From Klebsiella variicola (GTDB lineage Bacteria > Pseudomonadota > Gammaproteobacteria > Enterobacterales > Enterobacteriaceae): a stretch of DNA of 64,000 bases. Under the pieces are notes generated by a model. That model was not told the DNA's origin. It did not search any database and worked only from the letters and a program-made list of their open reading frames with translations. Positions 25,995-36,600 of the stretch are shown here, one piece after another. The number at the start of each line of letters is the position of its first letter. Position 1 is the stretch's first letter. The translations under genes were made by a program, and so were the position numbers. The DNA lies in contig NZ_CP010523.2 in assembly GCF_000828055.2 (NCBI RefSeq), forward strand, positions 3,348,001 to 3,412,000, given 5' to 3'.

Positions 25995-26300
25995 GTTAAC
26001 TAATAACGTCATTACTTATTGATTAAAAAAGGAAAATAGGTGTTTTTGATGCGTGGTTAATGTTTTTAGTCTAATCTCTAACCTATTGAAATTCATTAGT
26101 ATATTTTTAGTTTTGATAACCAGCTTTGAGTCTTTCAGCTCATCTGGATAGTGAATTATTAGCCAATAATACTCACTCCCTGTGAGTCGGGTTAAATATT
26201 TCCGGTGTTATAACTCATCATTTGAAAAGAAAATAAAAAAGCCTCGAAATCCGAGGCTTGCATTGGAACCAGCAGCACCATTATATTATTTAATTACTAC
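25995..26300. other. AT-rich non-coding prophage left end
   Basis: No gene is visible in about 300 bp. The right part holds the terminator at 26235-26259. Arm-type integrase sites may lie here but cannot be recognised by eye. Confidence 0.4.
26235..26259 (-). terminator. terminator of the cargo operon
   Basis: On the minus strand, AAGCCTCG/CGAGGCTT with a short loop is followed by T6. It lies 42 bp past the zinc-ribbon gene stop. Confidence 0.75.
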
Positions 26301-26624
26301 CTACCATGTAATGATTGCTCTTTTCCATACCATCTTCCCTTTTTTTTCTTCTTTTATATACAGAATTCTTTTCATAATGAAATATAAAATAAGCGAAAAC
26401 GCAATGATAGCAATATACGTCCCGATACCGAAAGATACCAGAAACATAACCAAGATCCCAAAGAATGCTACCAGTAAAGATGTGCAGATAGATATCAAAT
26501 TAATTGTCTTGCGTGCGTCTCTTGATACATAACCTTTAATCTTAAAGGCATGGCAACTGTGGCAGCGGTCCTCATTAATTAAATTTGCACCACAAAATGG
26601 ACATTTATCATCTTTTGTTGTCAT
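26301..26624 (-). CDS. zinc-ribbon plus two-helix membrane protein, unrecognised
   Basis: The 107-residue protein begins MTTKDDKCPFCGANLINEDR with a CPFC...CHSC zinc ribbon (residues 8-24), then two hydrophobic helices (about 42-66 and 68-88) and a basic tail. Zinc-ribbon membrane proteins of this layout are widespread and uncharacterised. It starts 5 bp after the EAL gene and is co-directed, so they are probably co-transcribed. A terminator follows. It is AT-rich like the other cargo genes. Confidence 0.6.
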   Translation of the reverse strand: MTTKDDKCPFCGANLINEDRCHSCHAFKIKGYVSRDARKTINLISICTSLLVAFFGILVMFLVSFGIGTYIAIIAFSLILYFIMKRILYIKEEKKGKMVWKRAIITW

Positions 26625-26629
26625 TTATT

Positions 26630-27322
26630 TTAAATCTCAATATAATAGTAATCACTCATCCACAACCTTCCCTGGCAAGCGCAATCAACAACAGAATGTA
26701 CTTTATTTTTTTGTTCTATTGTCTCAACTCCCTCAACAATCACGAAATTGCAGTATGATTTTACTTTATTTATTACGTTAAAGAATTCGCTCTCACTCTG
26801 TATTTCCCAGAAATAATCTTTATCAATTTTTATACATTCAAAATTAAACATATCTATAATTGTTAAGCTTGTTAAGCCGCTCCCAAAATCATCCAGCCAT
26901 ACTGGACACAATTTTGAAAGACACTTTAAGTCAACCATAGAGCATTTAGTATTGAATTCATGAAAATGCTCGTTAATCTCAAAAGCAATGTTTTTTTGGT
27001 TTTTTAAGTAATCACCAATATATTTATCGTTCAAAATACAATCGCTAATAAGACTATCAACATTCAACGAAACTGGCTTGGACTTCAATTTTGATGTATC
27101 AAGTCTTTCAATTGTCAATATCTGTTTCTTAAACACATCGATTTTTTCTTTATCGCTTAATGAAGTGAAACAAAAACCAACTTCATTAGCAAGATAATCA
27201 TTGCAATGCTTTTTTTTAACATTTTTCGTGAGAATTTCCCAAGAATGAATAGAACCATCTTTTTTAAAAGATGGTTCTAAAACAAATCTACAGAAATCTA
27301 TTTCCACACTGTTCTTTATCAT
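26630..27322 (-). CDS. EAL-domain protein (variant EIL signature)
   Basis: A 230-residue stand-alone EAL-type domain. The signature is WEIL (Glu29-Ile-Leu31) instead of EAL. The metal- and substrate-binding residues of active phosphodiesterases are otherwise present: Asn87, Glu115, Asp144-Asp145 in WLDDFGSG, Lys165, Glu197 in EGVE and Gln217. It could therefore still hydrolyse cyclic di-GMP, or act as a binding protein; this needs assay. No sensor domain is attached. It lies beside a GGDEF gene at the prophage left end. Confidence 0.78.
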   Translation of the reverse strand: MIKNSVEIDFCRFVLEPSFKKDGSIHSWEILTKNVKKKHCNDYLANEVGFCFTSLSDKEKIDVFKKQILTIERLDTSKLKSKPVSLNVDSLISDCILNDKYIGDYLKNQKNIAFEINEHFHEFNTKCSMVDLKCLSKLCPVWLDDFGSGLTSLTIIDMFNFECIKIDKDYFWEIQSESEFFNVINKVKSYCNFVIVEGVETIEQKNKVHSVVDCACQGRLWMSDYYYIEI

Positions 27323-27678
27323 TAAAAAAACACCGGAACTAGGAATAATCCTAATCGTGTCATAATTAATAATGAAAGAGAAATAGTTTAAAATGATCGA
27401 TAACGATCGAACAATAGGCGAAACCTATCATATTTCATAAATTGATCGATTATTCAAATCAAATGACTCAAAAGGGAAAAGCAATTAACACGAGACCGTC
27501 ATTAATTATAATAAAATCATACAGTTAAGTGGTGCCACTAATTTGGTGGCAGGTATCAAACGTTAGTTGAGATGGTGTCTGTGGTTCCGAATAAATTTAT
27601 CCGTATTGGTAATGCCGATCATAAACTATCTTTAAAATTTATAAGCATAAACTCATGAGAAAAGAAATCATATCATCT
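27323..27678. promoter_or_regulatory. non-coding region between the two c-di-GMP genes
   Basis: About 355 bp, very AT-rich, with no gene. It contains repeated GATCGAT/AACGATCG-type half-sites around 27395-27455 and a TGCCAC/GTGGCA hairpin near 27533-27550. It probably holds the promoter of the EAL gene and could contain a repressor site. Confidence 0.4.
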
Positions 27679-28737
27679 TCAATTATTCGGCATGCAATAT
27701 CCATTCTTCCCGTTACGTTTAACTTCATATAGCATTTCATCAGCCTCTTTGATCCACTCGATGATTGATTCTTTATTTTCTGCGCAAGAAATACCAATAC
27801 TGACAGTACAGTAAATATCTTTGTGAGAAGGTAATGAAAGATCTTTAATTTTTTTCTGAATTATATGAACCATAGCTATAACAAGCTTATTATTACTATT
27901 GTTAACAATAATAGCCAACTCATCGCCACCAAATCTTGCTGGTACGTCCTTCTCGCCAGCGCAGTCTCGTAATATTGATGATATACGAGATAACACCGCA
28001 TCACCTACTTCATGCCCATAGGTATCATTAATTTTTTTAAAATTATCAACATCAATGAGCATAAGATAAGAATGCGTTCTCTTTTTACGTGTCGCACGAA
28101 AAGCACTTTCCATTTTCTGCTCAAAAAAACGGCGATTTGGCAGATCTAAGCCAGGATCCATCAGAGCCTGTTTTTCCAGTAACTCCCTTCTTTTCCTCAA
28201 CTTTATAGATAAGTGCCTTGAAACAATACTCAGTAATATGGGATAACAGGTCGCCAAGGGTAAAGAAAGCAATACCGTTCGGGTACTGAATTCTATCGTA
28301 TATCTGAAATCATTTACTAACCAAACTGTCAGGAAACTAATCATCATCCACATTAATGCTGGTTTTAAAATTTTCCATCCACCAGCAGCATAGCGATCAG
28401 CTATTTGAACTGAGATTATGAATAATGATGGAATTGGACTAACTTGCATTACGGCTATCCAGATTCCAGCCCAGAATGAATCAAGTATCATATTCTTCTT
28501 TTCAGTACTCAGCATATCCTTCGACATCATGCTTGCAAGATAAGCAACCGATGGCCAGATGAGTGCATTCAGAATTAACAAGGCTGTTGTTATTTTTTGA
28601 TGTGACTGTTCCTGGAGGACTGAATATATAGGAATAAAGCAAAGAACGACACCAATCTGACGTAAAAAATATACTCGCTTAATGAACGATGTATTTCTAT
28701 CAGATATGTACTTCTCATCCGGGAAATTTGTCAACAT
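27679..28737 (-). CDS. membrane-bound diguanylate cyclase (MASE2-like plus GGDEF)
   Basis: A 352-residue protein with about six hydrophobic helices (roughly 20-165) resembling the MASE2 sensor of AdrA/DgcC, then a GGDEF domain. The active-site loop is RFGGDELAI, with Leu replacing Phe, and DVDNFKKINDTYGHEVGD is intact, so cyclase activity is plausible. There is no clear RxxD inhibitory site five residues before GGDEL. I chose the ATG at 28737 because AGG lies six bases upstream; a GTG seven codons earlier is possible. It would raise c-di-GMP and promote adhesion or cellulose. Confidence 0.85.
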   Translation of the reverse strand: MLTNFPDEKYISDRNTSFIKRVYFLRQIGVVLCFIPIYSVLQEQSHQKITTALLILNALIWPSVAYLASMMSKDMLSTEKKNMILDSFWAGIWIAVMQVSPIPSLFIISVQIADRYAAGGWKILKPALMWMMISFLTVWLVNDFRYTIEFSTRTVLLSLPLATCYPILLSIVSRHLSIKLRKRRELLEKQALMDPGLDLPNRRFFEQKMESAFRATRKKRTHSYLMLIDVDNFKKINDTYGHEVGDAVLSRISSILRDCAGEKDVPARFGGDELAIIVNNSNNKLVIAMVHIIQKKIKDLSLPSHKDIYCTVSIGISCAENKESIIEWIKEADEMLYEVKRNGKNGYCMPNN

Positions 28738-29159
28738 AGAAAGCCTATTATAAATCACTAAGAACTGCCATCACGTCAACCCACTAAATAACAAGATAAA
28801 ACCTTCCTGCATTACAAAGTTATAACACGAATGTGAAAATTACAAGATTGCACTTCAATTAATGATAAACGTCTCAATAATAACATTTGGCATCCATTTT
28901 TTTGAACCTATTCTCACGATTTATATCTGATGCACAGCAATATTTTAGGGCTATATCCTTAAAAATTAATTCCCAGCAGAATTTAGCACTACTTCATTAT
29001 TAATTTTGGTAGGTTATTAAAAAATAACACAACATCTGACCAGTAAAACTTTACTTGAACTTACTTATCGTTTACTGCAAATTATTCTGTGATGTACACA
29101 GCAATTAATGTCGTTTCAGTTGCCCCCGGCAAGTGCCTCCGGGGGATTTTTTATGCTCC
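28738..29159. other. AT-rich intergenic region between cargo and tail fibre
   Basis: About 420 bp without a gene. The left part should carry the promoter of the GGDEF gene. The right end carries the hairpin at 29123-29152. Confidence 0.45.
29123..29152 (+). terminator. terminator-like hairpin facing the tail-fibre gene
   Basis: CCCCCGG/CCGGGGG with a 9-base loop is followed by ATTTTTT on the plus strand. It would stop transcripts entering the late genes from the left; on the minus strand it lacks a U-tract. Confidence 0.6.
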
Positions 29160-30584
29160 TCAACTTTCTAGTGCGTCAACTCGCCTAATCAAATCCTGTA
29201 CCACGGTCACCAAATCGGCAATGATTGCCGTGTAATCCACATTCATCACTCTGAATTTTTCACCATCGATCTCCTGCTCGATGCCGAGGAAGGTATACAA
29301 GTCGTCAACTTTTTCAGCCTGCTGGGCGATAAAGCCACGCCTCCGGCGCGTTTCGCCTTTCATATTGAACTCGCATACTCCCAGCGAGTTAATGCGCCTG
29401 CAGGCCCCTTCTTGAGGCTCCATGAACGCATCTTTCAGCCGGACATCTGAGCCGGTGGTCAGGACGTCACCCTTACCGGTGGAGATCGTGCCGCCAGCCC
29501 GGAAAATCCATGCATCGGTTCGCCCGAATCCGTCAGCGTACAGAACAAGTCGGTGTTCGGTGCCTACCTGCTCCTCCATGTACATTTGGACGTAAGCGCC
29601 ATCCACGTCACCATACGCTCCTCGCCCTGCCATCAATGAGCGTACCGGATTGGAGGTCAGTTGCGTTCCGATGGCTGGGTTGGCTGGCATGGTCGATGAT
29701 GCTGTGATCCTCCCGTCCGTTACCCAAAAACTTTGTACCTGCGCGTTCAGGCGGTTCTGCCTGTCGTGGATAAGGCGAGCGGTATAATCCGCACTGCTGC
29801 CGTTGTAGTGGAAGTCAATGTAAGGCGTGCTCATTGACAGCTCGATCGCCTGCGTCAGAACCTTCCCCTTTGACGTGTTATCGATGTTGCCGCCAGCTGA
29901 TAACCCACCGGGCAAAGTCGTCTGGTTATCGGTCCCAATAACGAGGATGTCATCAAAGGTATCTGACGGTGACACAGTGGTCGCTCTTGAACGCTGAACT
30001 CTGAACGGTGTTCCCGAGCCAACGGCAATTGTCCCGCCTTGCCCCTGTTTTTTGAGCAGAGCCAGATCTGAGTTCTTACCGAGAATAAAACCGGCATTAT
30101 CGCTGGTTATAACCTGCGAGCCGTCGAGTTTGTTTCCTCCGGTGAGTTTTGCCAGCGCGTTAAGATCCGATGCCTTCGCCATCCCGCCTATCGCCGGCAC
30201 GGTTACCTGCTTTCCTGTGATCGGGTCAGTCAGGGTGATATTGCCGCTGCCGGTCAGGGCCATCGACCAGCCCTCCACCACACTACGCCAGAATGCAAAT
30301 GCGCTGGCCAGCTGGTTAGCAAACGACGAGGTACTGGCGGTTTCAGCGGTAATAATGCCGTAACTGGCGCCGGAAAATGCGGTGGTGATATTCCGGGTCA
30401 GCGTCAGCTGCGTGTCACTGTCCACGGATTTGATCGCATACAGGTCAGCACTACCGCTGCGGTAGACCACCAGAATCGACCCCGGCTGTATCCCCAGCGC
30501 CACCTGTGCCCACTTTGTTGTCGCTCCTGTCACCCGCGCCTGAGATGCTGCGCCCGTGACGGTGCCGACTTCATACATCGCCAT
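29160..30584 (-). CDS. phage tail fibre with C-terminal S74 intramolecular chaperone
   Basis: A 474-residue tail-fibre or spike protein. The N-terminus (MAMYEVGTVTGAASQARVTG) resembles the particle-binding start of side fibres. The middle is beta-rich and Gly/Thr-rich. The end is a peptidase S74 domain, starting with SDVRLKDAF near residue 395 and with RRRRGFIAQQAEKV and a coiled tail. S74 domains help trimerisation and then cleave themselves off. It lies downstream of gene J in the late operon. No depolymerase signature is visible. Host-range role is inferred. Confidence 0.8.
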   Translation of the reverse strand: MAMYEVGTVTGAASQARVTGATTKWAQVALGIQPGSILVVYRSGSADLYAIKSVDSDTQLTLTRNITTAFSGASYGIITAETASTSSFANQLASAFAFWRSVVEGWSMALTGSGNITLTDPITGKQVTVPAIGGMAKASDLNALAKLTGGNKLDGSQVITSDNAGFILGKNSDLALLKKQGQGGTIAVGSGTPFRVQRSRATTVSPSDTFDDILVIGTDNQTTLPGGLSAGGNIDNTSKGKVLTQAIELSMSTPYIDFHYNGSSADYTARLIHDRQNRLNAQVQSFWVTDGRITASSTMPANPAIGTQLTSNPVRSLMAGRGAYGDVDGAYVQMYMEEQVGTEHRLVLYADGFGRTDAWIFRAGGTISTGKGDVLTTGSDVRLKDAFMEPQEGACRRINSLGVCEFNMKGETRRRRGFIAQQAEKVDDLYTFLGIEQEIDGEKFRVMNVDYTAIIADLVTVVQDLIRRVDALES

Positions 30585-30614
30585 AATAAAGTTCCTCCTG
30601 GATGGTTATCCCTG

Positions 30615-30642
30615 GAAAAAGAAAAGGCCCCTTGCGGGGCCT
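30615..30642 (-). terminator. terminator between J and tail fibre
   Basis: On the minus strand, AGGCCCC/GGGGCCT with loop GCAA is followed by a T-rich run, only 4 bp past the J stop codon. Confidence 0.7.
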
Positions 30643-30645
30643 CTG

Positions 30646-33600
30646 TTAGCTGAATGAGTTGCTGTTTGTACGGAACGCCGTGGCGGTGATGTTCTGGATC
30701 GAGCAGCTATAGTCAATCGAAGCATCGTTGCCGCGCGCCTTGATAAAGAAGCTGACATTGTTGTTATCAGCCAGCAGATCAGCAGCGAAGCGGAATTCCT
30801 GAGTGAAGTCACCAGACTGGAAACCGCCGGCGTTGGCAAAGAAGCGACGTGTTACTTCCTGCCCGCCAATGTTGAACGTGATATCAACGGAATACGACTG
30901 CTGAACATTGCCCGCGCCAGTGAGCTGGTAAACCAGTGTGCACGACAGAACAATCGTCATCCCATATCCACGGTTCTGGTATGCCCCGTTACGCTGAACA
31001 GTCTGGTTGCGGCGGAAAGCCATATCATCGTAGCGGCGAGCTACTGCGATATCACCGATAAATGACTGAGCTTCCAGGGTGCCTTTGAACTTGCCGCTTG
31101 CCGCCTCAATGTGACCACGGAAGATCCCATTGTTGAACTGCGCCCCACCATCCTTGTTGATGCTCCAGCCGCGTGCCCCGTCAACAAAGTCATCCGAGCG
31201 GATCTCTTTGCCGATCTTCGCGTTCGTGATGGAACCGTCCGCGATTTTGGTTGAGGTCAGGGAACTGTTTTTGATACGTGCCGTATCGATATACAGTTCA
31301 TTGCCTTCGGCAATCATCACCGGCACTGCCGTCGCATTGTTACGGTTAAACAGCGAGAAGCGGTCGGCGTAGAGGATCATGTCGCTCGTTTCACCATTGC
31401 TGCCCAGCGTAATCCCCGCGCCAACATTCTTCCCGTTAACCGTCTCAACCTTCATCGACCACAGCGAACTCACCGTACCATTCACATCCGCCACGGTTTT
31501 GGCGGTGTTCTGAACGGAAGCGCTGAGATCCCCGACACTGGATGTCAGGGTCGTCTGCTGCGTTGCCAGCGCCTCCAGTGCCGTTGCATGCGTCTGCTGG
31601 GTACTGGTGATACTGGCCACCGATTTAATCGTGTTGTCCAGCGTCGTCTGGTTTTTGATGTTGGCGGCCGCCTGCGCGTCAATCTGCGACTGAAGCGAGG
31701 TATTCAGGCTGACCTGTGTGCTCTGGCTGTCGCTCAGCGTCTTCGCCATGTTATCGACGCGGGAGTTGGCGTTATCCACTTTCGTAGCCAGTGCCGTCTG
31801 CTGCTGCGCCTGGGCAGTGATTTTCCCTTCGGCATCCGTTACGCGCGCCGTCAGGCCACTCACGGCGCTCGCCGTCGCGTCAGAGGCATCCTGTGCTGCT
31901 TTCGCATCGGTAACATCCGTGATGACCAGATCGTCGATATACAGTGAATAGCCAGGGGTACCGTTGCCGGTGGCGCCACGGGTGGAGATCCAGACCACCG
32001 CGCGTGTTCTGCCCGCCCCGTTGTTACTGGCGATACCCGTGAATTTCACCCATTTATCGCGCGCGCCCAGAGATGCTTCGCTGACAGTGACCGCCGCCTG
32101 CCAGGCATTTTGCCCGGCAGCATTCTGTGACTGGATACCGACCAGCGTTGTCCACCCGGAGGAGGGCGCCTGATCCGCCGGCATCATGGCCCAGAACTCA
32201 AACCGGAACTTCGCGTCCTCACGGACTGACTGCCAGGTGCCAAGCTGTTTATCGCTGTTGCCGCCGTTGTTCTCATCCCGTCTCAACTTCAGGCTCTTAT
32301 CGCCGGTGAATTTCTGAGACGCCACCACAACGGCGGTGCCGTTCCCGCCCAGCACCTGGCCATCGCTGTAGCTTTCAAACGTACCGTCAACCCACGGATT
32401 AGCTCCCTGAGTGCGGATGGTATTGATGGTGCTGGTCAGGGACGTGATGCTCTGCGACTGGCTGGTGATGGTGTTTTCCACCTGGCTGACGCGACCGGTC
32501 AGTGAACTCACCGCGGACGTGTCAGCCTTTTTACCCAGCTCAGTATTCATCGTGGTCAGGCTGTTCTGCAGACTGGTGAGCTGCTGCGACTGCGAATCCA
32601 GTTTACCCTCGGCAGACGTCATCCGGGTGGTCAGCCCGGTGACAGCGCTTTGCTCTGCTTTCTGACTGACCGCCGCATTTGTGACAGCCAGATCGCCGCT
32701 GAGTTTCGTCAGCTGCTGCGCCTGGGTGGTGATAGCCCCTTCCGCAGCGGTGACGCGGGTATTCATCTGAGAGATAGCCCCGGCATTAGCCGCGATATCC
32801 TTTTCATCCGTAACATCGAGGACATGGAAATCATCAAAATACATTGCCCCCGCGCTGAGGAAGGTTGTCAGCTGGAAACTGGCCGTCGTGGTCTTCGTGG
32901 CTTTCCAGTCAAACGTTACCAGTTGCCAGCCAGAACTAAACGGTCCGTAGTTTGAGCCGACCAGCAGGCCAGTGCTGTCGGCCACACGAAACTTCGTGTT
33001 ACCCGCATCTTTAATCGTGGTCCCCGGGTCCTGCTTCGCCCATACCCCCATGCGGTAGGTACGGCCCTGCGTGATACTGATTTCCTGTCCGACCAGGTTC
33101 GACTGGCCGGCGGACATTTTCAGCGCCTTGTTACCCGAGTGCGGAACCTGTAAATCGGCCACCGTCGCGGTACTGCTCCAGCCGGTAAAGCCCGCCGCGC
33201 CGCGCTCAAAACTGCCGTTGACAATGAGGTTGCCCGGCATTTTCCCGCTGGCGTCAATATCCGCTGCCGTCTGGCTCAGGCTGTTACTCAGTTTCGTCAG
33301 AGAATCCCCCTGCGCACTGAGTGTTTTGCCCTGCTCCGTGACCTGGTTCTGCAGGGTGTTCATCGCGCTTGCATCCGCTTTTTTGTTCACGTTCGCATTC
33401 GTCGTGGCCAGATCGCTGCTGAGTTTTGTCAGCGCGCTGTTAGCTGCCGCGATGTCATTCCCCTGCTGCGTCACCGTGCCCTGCAGCTGCGTCACCGCTG
33501 TCGTGTCAGCCTTTTTACTCACCGTATCGTTTGTCGACCGGAGGCTGTTCTCCAGCGAGGTGGTCCGCGTGCCGATGCTGCTGAGCGTATCGCCCTGCTG

Positions 33601-36600
33601 GCTAACCGTGGTGGTCAGTGAATCCACCGCTTTTGCAGTCGCATCTGCGGTTTTCTGCGCACTGTTCGCCACCGTCACGTTACGCATATGCCAGTCGGCA
33701 GCGTACCAGACGGTGCCGAACGGGCTGCTCTGATTAACCTGCAGGAACGGCCGCAGCAAGCTGGTATCGGATGGCACCGTAAAGCGCCAGGTGGTTCGTT
33801 TCCACGCGGAGGTGGTCTTAGTGTTGCCCCCGGACGCTTTCGCTCCGATGCCACCGGTGGCGGTAGTAGCCCGACCGATATAGAAGTTAAAGTCAGCACT
33901 GCCGGTACCACACGCTACCAGAGCAGACATTTCGAAAACGTCGCCCGGTGTCACGGCGATATTGTTGATTTTTGGCACATGGTCTCGCCCGGCCAGCCGG
34001 ACGGCATACCTGAACGGGCAGTCAGCCGGCACACCATCGGCGGTGGTCTCCACCACGTCATAACCCATGCGGTCATACGCCGGATCAAATGACGGGTTTG
34101 GAATGTAATCATCCCCGGCAGCATTCCCGGCGTTCACCGCCGCCGTCAGGCTGACGATGTTGCTGTTGGCTGCCGTGAGGCCTGCCTCGGTTTTCTCCAC
34201 TCGTCCGGTTAGCGAGTTCATCGCCGTCTGATCCGCTTTGCTGGCCACGTTCGCGTCTGTCTGCGTCAGCGCATTCCGGAGCTGGGTGATGTTCTGCGAA
34301 TTGCTGACCACATCGTTGCCAATCTGGCTGACATTCGAGCTGAGCACGCCGGCTGCGTTTGCCAGCGCGGAAACCCCGAGACCGGAGTACATCTCAGCAA
34401 CCTTGTCTGACAGCTTCAGACCCAGGTTGATATACGCCTGGCCGGTCCACTGATTCACCAGAAACTCAACGGTGTTCCAGCCGGCTTTCAGTTCAAAACT
34501 GACGGTATTCCAGCTGGCGTTACCCCAGGCGACCTGAACCCCATTCACAAATATGGCGCCGGTATCATCAAAAACCCTGGCGCCGGGCGCCAGTGTGATG
34601 GTGGTATCTGCGGCCACTTTCACCTGGCAGGAATACAGCGCGATCAGATAGCTGCCGGCGGATGTAAAGTCCAGTTTGGCCGCGTCGGCCACCTCATCCA
34701 CGACCGTTGGCGCCACGGCGCGAACATCGCTGAATGACGGGACTGTCCCGGCGGTAGCCAGCTGCACAGGATAGAGTCGACGGGACCAGCGATTCGGTTG
34801 GCCATTGACCAGCTGATTCGACAGGCTGGTGATGCTGTCAGTATTGCTGCGAATATCCTGGCCGTTTTGCTCTACCTGCTGCGTTAAGGCAGTGACCGCA
34901 GCCGCTTCGGCTTTCTTCGCCAGCGCGGCATTTGTCGTGCCCAAATCGCTCGTCAGTTTCGTGATGGACTGACCCTGGCTGGTTATCCTGTCACCCTGCT
35001 GGGTAACAACAGACTGCAGCCCGCTCAGCGCCTCATTCGTACCAGCCAGGCCCGTTTCCGTCTGGCCAACCCGGTTAGTGAGCGATGTTAACGCGGCGCC
35101 CTGCGATGTCAGCGTGGCGCCCTGTTGCTCAACTTTCTGCGTCAGGGACGTCAGCGCGGCCGCATCGGCTTTTTTCCCGAGGCTGGTTTCAAGTCCACCG
35201 ATACGGCTCGCCTGCGCGTTCTGCTCTGTCGTCAGAGAACTCAGTTCACCAGAAACAGCAGCTTTGTTGTCGTTAAACTGCGTCTGCAGGGACTCTCTGG
35301 CCTTAACTTCCGCCGAGATGGCGGTAACGCGCGCGGTTTTTTCCTGGTACAGCAGCCCGGAGGTGACTTTCTCCAGATCGCTCCCATCATAGGAGCCACG
35401 CATCTGCGCCGCCAGCGTGCTGCGTGCCTGCGCTTCGGCGGTCAGCGCGTTACTCAGCGTACTGCGCACATCCTGCAGAGCCGCCGTACTGGCGCCGGGT
35501 GCTGGCCGGCCAACGGCGATCCAGTCGAATTCGATAAAGTTGCTGGTATCCTGCTGGTTCGTCAGGTCCAGGCGAATACGATCAATGTTCCCTGTCCACG
35601 GAATATCACGCACCGTCAGGGTTGCCACCCCATCGGCATATTCCGGCTCAGCAACAATGTATCGCTTCGTGTTATTGAAGTTTTCGCCGGCAGACACCCA
35701 GCGGATCTCACCCGCCCAGACGGGTTTGCCGGTTTTACGAAAGCGCAGCATGATGAAACGGTACGCCGCACCATCGACAGCCAGCCCGCCAGGAGAGGTA
35801 ATGTACGGATCGGTGGCGCTGTCCGCCGGGCGTAACCAGCCATCCTGTGACACACCCGGTACGCCGGCGCTGCCGGTCCAGCCCTCGGTCGTCTGATTGT
35901 TGAAATGCCAGATAACCTGCGAGTCGAACTGGATATTAGCGCCGGCAGCGAGGCTGGACATTTCCCGCGCCAGATTTTCATCGGCGGTCTTCATCACCTG
36001 AGTCAGGCTCTCGATACTCGCCTCAATCCCCTGCGTTGCCGCCAGCAGTTCATCAGCGGCCTGTGACGCCTTCGCGTTAACATCGGCGATACGATCCGCG
36101 GTCTCCTGCTTCACCGCACTGGTCAGCGTGGTGTTGACCTGAGACAGCGACTGCTTCAGGCCATTTTCGGCAGTCTTTATCTGCGCATTCAATGCGGCAT
36201 CGCCATCGGCCAGCGTTTTGCTGACCCTGGCAATCTCCAGGTCGATGGTGGCGTTGATTTCCGCAGCGGTATCAGTGACTGACTGTCTTACCTGGGTGAT
36301 GCTGTCGGTCAGCGACTTATTCACAGTTGCGATCTGCTTGTTCGCATCTGCGACGGCGGATTTTGCCTCCTGAACGCCTTTGTTTGCCTGAGCCAGACCA
36401 GAATCGAGAGCCTCATTGACCGAGGTGATCTCATCCGTGATGGTTTTATTCACGGTGGAGATCTTCCCGTCAACATCAGCAGTGATGCTTTTCGCCGATG
36501 CATCAATATCCTGGCTGACCTGCTTCGCCTGGTCTTCGGCTTCCTTACGCAGAGCTTCAGCGGTCTGCTCCAGTTCCTGCTGCGTATTGCGGATACCTTC

